The notes under the pieces are model-generated. The model was not told where the DNA came from and searched no databases. It worked only from the letters and a program-made list of their open reading frames with translations. The position numbers and the translations under genes were made by a program. A stretch of 27,013 nt of DNA from Phoronis ovalis (taxonomy: Eukaryota > Phoronida > Phoronidae), in contig JAOXYB010045837.1 of assembly GCA_028565635.1 (NCBI GenBank), positions 1 to 27,013 on the forward strand. Direction: 5' to 3'. Positions 12,901-21,900 of the stretch are shown one piece after another (positions within the stretch are counted from its first letter, which is position 1; every line of letters begins with the position of its first letter).

Positions 12901-15900
12901 CGACATGACTTTTCATTTTTAAAAATTCCACTAATTAAGTACCTTGGACTAACATTTTTGTTTGGTGGAAAGCACTGCTTATTATCCTGTGAAATGCTTC
13001 AATTCAAAATTTAAAAAAAAAGCACCAAATACTGTAGGCAATTTAAGAGTGATCAATAAGTGTATTAAATATCTATTGAAAGCTTCAATAACAAATGGAA
13101 AATAAGCAGTCCCAAATAGCAGGACGAAAAACCTTTAAAAGTCAGAAAATAACATTCAAGTTATTTAAATCGATTTATAAACTATTCAAAAGCTAATGAG
13201 ACCTCTTTAATGTACATGTAGAACTAAATCAGCAAACAACACACTTCTACCTGTAGGACCTTGGGATTCTACTGACACATCTGCTGAAAGCTGGGAATTA
13301 AAACTAGTCCCAAACACTCTTGGCAAAGAAATGTGAGCGATGATATAGTTTTTACTCACCTTAGCTAAATCTGGAATTTCCCCTTTGTCTATACCTACAT
13401 TCTGCAATGTAAAGTTATTACATACAATTTCAAGAATCAAAAAATTATCTTCCTTATTTTAAAAAATACATATTCTGTGCTTTATATACATCAAAAATAC
13501 ATTTAGGAAAAAAAAAGACAAGTGTTTTAGTAGAAATTCCAATCAGCTTATAATGCAAAAATAGCAGTGACAAAAGCACTGAACCCCTCCCCCATCCCCC
13601 ATCCCACAACAATCCCACCTTAAATATCAAAGCATTGTGTTAACAACAAAATATCTCATGACAGCTGCAGATATTTAAGGTTTATTTCTTATATTTAAAA
13701 TAAACAACATAAATCAGAGGTGCAGCCTATAGTTATAGCTGATACCGTACTCACCGAGTGTTTCCGCTAAATTAACAAAATAATATACCAATAACATTAG
13801 AAACCATAATACATGTACACTGGCAACACATTTTTGATAAAATAGACTTCCAAAACGGAAAGAATAGTTTTTCGATAAGTAAAGAAGACAAATTTGGAAT
13901 AGTAAATGTCACATCCCAAATCGTAGAGCTTGTACAATACAGCTGTGAACTGAAAGAATTCATTAAGTGTCTCGATCACTGATCTGGAATAAAACAAAAT
14001 TAACTTCTATGATGGTAAAATGCTCGATTCTTTCGGCACAACTACTATTCACTCTGCCTTGGCAAGGCCTGAACTTTTCTACTAAACACCAAGAACCAAC
14101 TAACAAGAGGAAGAAAATTCTCTTTGGTATAACAATCATAGAATATTTTATTAGATCAGTAACTTTTGCCAGCAATACACGAGTCACACACTTTTATACA
14201 ATAATTTATAGTTACACCAGTATTTTCATACAGTTTGCATAGTCTGTATATATTTAATGTTGCAAAGTAATGTTAAAAATATAACTTGAAAAACATAATA
14301 TGACACCAACATGGCAGCTTACCTCAGCTGTTTTCAGGAATTCTGCAACTTTATCCATGCGGACTAAAAATTTCTTGTATAAATCTAAAGCTTCCTTACA
14401 CTGCTTCTTATTCATTTCAAAATATTTTTCTGCAACACAAATAAATATGTTCTAAGTTTACACAAAAAGAAATGAAATTAAACAATAAATAGAATGAATA
14501 TCATGCCCAAAGCACATCAGGTTGGCTAAGTGTTTTTATTTCATTCTACATTTAACCAAAAGATCATCTTCCACGTAAATGTGTGCTTGCCATTTGACAA
14601 GAAAATGCAAATTAACAATATACTTACTCCTTAGTCTCCCAAAATTGCACTTGAAGTTCATGTCTATATAATAGTCAGGATGATAGTAAGTGACAGTACA
14701 GGGTAATGGGAGCTGTGAAATCACCATTATAAGTACCTTACCTAGTAGATTGATTATTCCGTCGTTGTAACAGGCGAATAATCTTATAAGATCTTTAAAT
14801 AACAACATAAAACAGGCATTAATCACACCATTTGTTAATTCATTTGGAGTACACTAAAAAGAGAAAAGGCAAGATTTTCATTACAGCAGTGTTGCACAGA
14901 GAACTTAGCTTTCAAATAGACTTAATCAATCAGTAGAAAACTTTTAAAATGTCATCCTTAACCAGCATTGTACATCTTTCAGCATAAATATCCTGATATC
15001 ATCGTAAAAAGGAAATTTTCGCAAAGTTACACTAAAGGAAAATAAATCACTCAAGAATGCTCTTAATACACCATTATCAGCTGCACAGGAACAGTGGTCA
15101 TAAGAATTTGCTGTTTAGTGGCACAAGATGCATTTGGATTAAAAGGTACTTACATCAAAATCTAAGAGTGCATCCAGTTGACTTTGCAAGACTGGTAGGG
15201 CTTTCAGCAATTTATCTGCAGGCATTGTTCTCAAAACTCCATCATCCTTTCTGTAACAAAGAGAACTTCAGTTGAATTTAGTGTATATTCTTCATTACTA
15301 AGTTTTCAAACTTATAATTTTCACAAATTTATTGCAGTCTGTAAATTATTTCAATCAAGCTAGATTTATAAGGGAGTCCCGTAGGCCCTAGATTAGAGCA
15401 CATCACAAAATAAATGAATCAGACAAACACACGCTACTTACGGACCACCTCTTTCGGAGAAATAATTCCAAAACAAACAAAAAAGGAGTCGTTTCCTCGA
15501 ACACACAATGGATGGAGCCGCGTAGTAAATATTTTATCATATACAATGTCAAATAAATTCAATGGAGTTGTAACATCTTAACAGATATCAGCTTAATTGC
15601 AAGGTGAACTAGAAATTAGAAGAGTCAATAGTGCACATAAAAGTGCACAGACACTTGGTCTGTGTGACTAATATTAAATCATTAGACTTAACAGTTTGTG
15701 AGAAGTGGGCTTTAATGCAAAGGTGGACCAGTTAGTGTGCACAAAAGTATGTACGCATAAAACTGCTATACGAGATATTAATAACACATCTTTGGTCCTA
15801 CTCATAGTTTTACATTTGTACTAATCCTAGTCTTTTGAACTGTACAACTGTTATATCTTTCAATCAGTCTTTAAAGAAATTTAAATAAGAAACAGCATGT

Positions 15901-18900
15901 AATCATTGTATACAGGCCTTCCAAAACAGACATGATTATTTTGCAGCAGTTTTCAGACTAAATAAAATATTCATCAAACTTCTTCAATCTACATACCCTC
16001 TTTTAACTTTGCAAAAATCAAAGGCCATCGATCGATATGACACAGCCTTTTCATTTACATATTTGGAATAGCGACGAATGAATGTAGACATATCATAACC
16101 TGAAACATAAAATAAGAAAGTTAAACTGTATCAGTTAATATTATATTAAATACACAAATGTTAGATATTGCCCTTTTTTGTTATTCCGGCATCTACAAAC
16201 CAATAAATGTGTTTAGTGTAATTAAATGACCAACCACTCTACCAACCAACAACTAGCTTCCACTTGTGTCATTTGGTCAATACATTACCCATGAACTGGC
16301 CATTCTATAACCATTATTAATGAGTAGGCATTGCCATAATATTCTACTACGAATTTGAGAGAATGGGATCTGCTGGTTTATTTTCGAAAAAATGACCCAC
16401 TGAGAAATCAATTCAAATAAAGTAAGGCGACAACTCTATACATTAAGTGTACACCACTTCCCATCATAGTAACAACTTACCTTGTACATTTGTTTTGTCT
16501 ATGAAATTTGTTAAACTGAAACTACAGTTATTTGAGGCCAAATACTGTGTAAACCTCTCGTTTCCATAATTCATCATATTATGTACTGTAATTAATGACT
16601 TGAATACCACAACCCAGCTTGTATCTTGAGTTCTTTGTATCAAAAGATCAGCCAAGTTTGGTATGGAAACATTCGGTTCATTTGTACATGCCATCAAATC
16701 TAAAAGAAAAACATTTATTACTGTGTAAGTGTGAACAACATGCAAATTCTGATGACAAGTTTATCTGGCTAGCGGGAACACATTTTTCATGATAGGTCCC
16801 AAAACCAATATTGGCCAACAGGCATCTGAAAACTATCTGATGACTAGCAACAGAAGAAGAACTCAAACGAAATAAATCGACATACAGCACCATCACAGAG
16901 ATAAAGGTCAAAGATTGACAATTATAGGTATACCGAGTTGCTTCTTATTTGCCAGCTAACACACAGGATTTAACTATGTGAGTTCTTATAATCATTGCAA
17001 AATAATTACTATTTCTTTCCTTTGCTGTTGAAATAATAGGTATGCATTATTTTTATAACTCCACAAAGCATCATCAAATTCAGTTGACTTAGAATTAACT
17101 ATAAAATGATAATGCTTGATAAGGCAAGACATGTGTCATCCAGATAATGTCTTTTTTACGGCTATGTCTATGGAAAGTGAAAACATTCTGAAACAAATCT
17201 TATGTTAAAAAAGTAGACAAAACAAGCACACATGCACACACACATATAATTCAAGGTCATAGAATCACTTTTTATTCAATGGTAGACATTTTAAAATTAC
17301 AGTACAAAAATTAGTCAAGATAAAATCAATAATTGTTGCCTAATATCTTTTAGTCTAAAAAGAAATTATTTTATGGCCTGATTATAGATTTTCTGAATTC
17401 ACAGAAGACATTTTAGTAGTGCTCTAAATCTACTGTAATAGGTAAGTATGCCTCTTTCCCCCACAATTTTTTCATTTCAAACTTAACAGTTTATGAATTT
17501 AAATTCTGATTTATTTCTATTTGCATCTCCAATGACAATGTACAATAGCAATGAAATGCCATGCTCACAATATGAAAAGTCCAGTCACTGGCTAAGTTAC
17601 ACAATAAGATTGTAAAAATGTTCCAATCATTTTGCAAACAAGGGCAAAGCAAGGAATTACAAATCCCTGGACAGATTTTGTACCACAGCCAACAGAATCA
17701 GTGCAGATGGCGTGTATTGATTTTTCCTAGCTTAATACCATAAAAACAGTCCTTCTCACTGTAGGTTACAAGCAGATCAAGCCAAGCTCACCCAGCATTA
17801 CTTAAGAAAAGAAATGACATGGTAGCTAGCCATAATACCCATCGCGCATTACCATTTACTTATTTCTCTATGGCACACTATTTTTTCTTTACAAAAGTAT
17901 TTGAGCCATTTTGAAGTCCTTTTTCATACAGATTTTAATTAACACAGCTATTTATTCTGAGGGCAATTTCAAAGAAAAATTTGTACATTTGATAAGGAAG
18001 TAAAGCAGGTAAAGAGCAAAAATTGCAATAAATTTGAAGATTTCTACTTTTAAATTTAATATTATTATAATTTTAATATAAGTTTTAAGTACTGACAAAT
18101 GATGCACATAACAACTATATCAGTACTGTCAAGCTCATTATACACATCAAATTTAAATAAAGTGCTATATCTGTAACAAACTCTATTAAAAATGATTTCC
18201 TGTATCAAAATGTCAAGTCTTGTAAATGATAAATCATTGAAATCTAAGCATATTTCATTCTTTAACTAGTAAGAATATAACATATCAATTGTGCTGTATA
18301 TATTTGCTGCATGTTCAGATACTTATCCAGACCAACATATCTGCTGCCATGATCGCAATGAAATGTGACTTTGTTTTCTTTTAATTTATTGCCTAACTGA
18401 GCATGTTTTATTCAATAATTGTTTTAATATGCCATATTTGGTCAGGGTCAAGGGGCTGCCTAAACATCAACTGATTATACAAACCCAATTTATTGGATAT
18501 GCCAGTTCATTCTGAGGTGGAACACAAATATATCATTATAATACCAAGTTGCATTTCATGCTGCAAATCATCACATAGCCCTAAAGGCCCTATAAACAAA
18601 GATATCCATTGCCTGTAGAGGTATGTTAAACTATGCTTCATTATAAAAAGGTATACAATATATTACAAAAATTATGAAAAAGTATCAGGTTGCCAGACAG
18701 AACATTGTGCAATCAGATATACATAAATACCAGAAACAATGAAATGTCCAATAGCTCTGTAATTAAATGCAATTGAACAATTATGGAAAGTGCTGATTAC
18801 TCCTGGATCTAACCCAGATCAATGAGAAAGGTGACAATCAATAAAACAACAAAACACTATCATTCCTGTATAACTCAACGAACAAGCTAGAGTGTAATAG

Positions 18901-21900
18901 CATATTTTATGTTTTATTGATCATTCCAATATAAGAGTTGATTTTAAAGGTCTAGTTCTACCATTACTGCAGCATTGTGCCACTGCTTAAGGAAGACAGA
19001 TATTTAAAATGTTAACAACACATAGTCACTATACCCTGGATCCAAACATTTGGAAGCATGTTTTGCGCTTCAATTATAAGAAATGGAATCCGTATAAAGA
19101 AATCTTCTCTGGAAACATTAACGAACTTACTAACATTAAGCTTCAAAAGCATATAAAATAAAATCTTACCCAAAAATTGAGATTTGTGGATTAGCTTGGC
19201 TTTCAAAATGTCCTAGGTTTCCTTGCCAATTATTTACTGCTTAAATTCCACTTGTGTTTTTAAAAGTTTGTACTGGATTAAGAACGAAAATGTGCCAATT
19301 TACTCATTACACGGTGCATGAACATCATGTTACTCACAAAATTAACAGTGCAACATTGAATGCTGTGCAACCCCATATTCCTGCAGTAGTAAAATTTAGG
19401 AACTGCAATGATTTTTTTTGGAAACCTGTCATAAATGATTGAAATATTCACATAGGGAACACTTACTACAGTACACTTGAGACAAGAAGCAGATGGTTTT
19501 ACATTGAACAAAATGTTTTTGGACCAACAAGACAAATTATAAAATCCTCTGATCTGCTTTGTAACTTATACTGTATGTGCGAGTATACAGTTTTAATGTG
19601 GAACATTGGTTCTGAGATCCTATTTTTCTTACACTAAGTGATGAGACATGAACCACAAAATTCAAATATAACTAACTATTCCCTATTTATGAGTTTAAAA
19701 TACAAAAACCAATCTTGTATACATTTGAAAATTTAAATAAATGTCTATATCACAATAGCCCAATTCACACTTACACTTGGAGCGCTTCATAATAAAGTGC
19801 TCTATAATAAGGCACTTCACTTTCCATTCACACTGGCATGCTTTAATTCCCTTCTATCTTCAAATATCTCGAAGCGATTTATTCTACTTTGATGCACTTC
19901 CGACATGCGGAAGCTCTTTAGTTCAAGGAGGTGTTTTATGTTTGAGTGTTGGGTAATTAGTTGTAAGCAACATAAATTTCTGCAACAATTCAAAGTTACG
20001 ATAGACAATGAAGTAACCCAGGATACCTTCATACTAAACCATGCCATTGCATTGACATGCTGGCGGATATGTTAAACTACAAATATTTGGCAAGTAGTTT
20101 TTAGATTTAATTGTGCCAAAGCCAGCATGCTAATAAAGCGGAAGTATCAATTGCGCATCAGATCGTGATAGAAAGCGAATTGAAGTCGCTTCGTGTCCAC
20201 ACTTGCAAGTCGCTAAAACTTTTACAAAGCACTTCAGGAAAAAGTTAATCCACCTCGGGAGGAGTATTACTTTTGCTTGAAGCACTTTATTTTAATGCCC
20301 TTGAAGTGATTTATTCGCGTACACATTAGAGGCTGAAGTGGTAACTGTGAATTGGGCTACTATATCTATTGGCTGAGCTTTTAATAATTTCATACATTAG
20401 CATATATTAGCTAATAATGCATATTATAAATAATTCTATCATGGATGTTACATATTGACTTGCGTTCAACAATATAATTGAAAATAAATAATGCTGATCA
20501 ATAACGATGAACGTTACAGGCAGGTAACAAAGAAAGTATCAATAATTAAAAACAGCATGGCTCCCCAGATAGTTTAACCAAAATGAATAAGCCTTGAGTA
20601 CAATTTGTATCAACCATCGGAGGTACAAAGATATCCATAACAATAGTCATCAGGTAACTGTACTTTATAATGTTTTAAATGTCCGACAACTGTTCAATTA
20701 TTTCTGCCAAAACAAACCTAACCAGCACAAACTTTTAAAGATCAATTAATAAAAAATTAGTATTTTATATATAATGTATTTATCCTGAACATACGTCTCA
20801 CGATGGATTTTCATTTCTGGTGGAACTCCTTGCAAGTGGATATGGGAGATGGACTTTACCATACTACACTTAATAAAACAGTGTATGTTTTTATACTGAT
20901 TTATCAGTTTTCCTGCTAAATGACACAAATCCAGTGAGTGAAAGGAGCATTTATATTAAGACTAGAGACATGTTATCAATATTTAGTGACTAGAACACTT
21001 TAATGCACTTTGTAGTTTAAACTTTTAAGGTTATGAACCTAATTTCATATCTAACACAAAATAACTGTTTCATTTGGTAGGTGTCTCATACATTTAAACC
21101 CTCTCTAATAATAAATGCAAACAGATTACACAGAGTTTGTATCAAGCATTGTCTCCAGTGAGTTTGCATCCAGATTTGACAAGGCATATCAGTGCTGATA
21201 AAAAAAGTCCAGAGCTTAACAAGTTAGGACATTGCATGTATGCATGCAATTCCTTTACCAGCATAAGTTGCAGATCATGAATCCTGTTACTATTTACATA
21301 CAATCAAGAGACTTCACAATCAGGAGTATTAAAGTGAGTATTTTAACTTTTCAAGCACAGATGTTTCATAACACTTGTGTTAAACAATTATAGTACCCAC
21401 TGAAAGTAAGATAGTTGTTTAACTGCACACACTTTCCCTTGTACTTCTTTAAGGACAAATAAACCCGAATCTACTTCACCCTGTAGGATAGTCTTAGTTA
21501 CATGACCCTACTATGGTCCAGACAGTGTTAACAATTTTTTTTCTTTGCAGTGCATGAGGTGAGTCTTGGAAAACAATTTAGTTGAAATACTTCAACAGTT
21601 TTTAACGCTACGTGGGCCATACAGGCAAGCCATAGTAGGGACATGTAATCAGGACTACCTGCAGAAATGTAAGAGTACAGTAAATAAATACAAACAGAAT
21701 GAAAATTATATACAATATTACCGAACAACTTTTTTCAACCAACTTAATACAACTTACAAGTCCTGATAAAACTAGCAATTTTATTGGTATTAAAGCAGGT
21801 TCACATACAAGTCCAGGCGCATAAATTATCTATATTACTTTTATTACATGAAGTGTTAAAGAGCACTTATAACCTACATATGACATTTTTGACAGGTTCA

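Noticed and set aside
13251-13290. Exon-like segment [13 protein letters not shown] with acceptor TTCCCAG and donor G|GTAGAA in intron 7
   Set aside because: Its 40 nt run phase 0 to 1, which does not fit the phase-0 exons 8 and 9 that follow. It would fit only if spliced straight to one of exons 14-32, which I cannot support.
13963-14242. Opposed reading frames of 74 and 91 codons between exons 6 and 7
   Set aside because: Intronic, open on both strands, no recognised motif and no phase-compatible splice sites.
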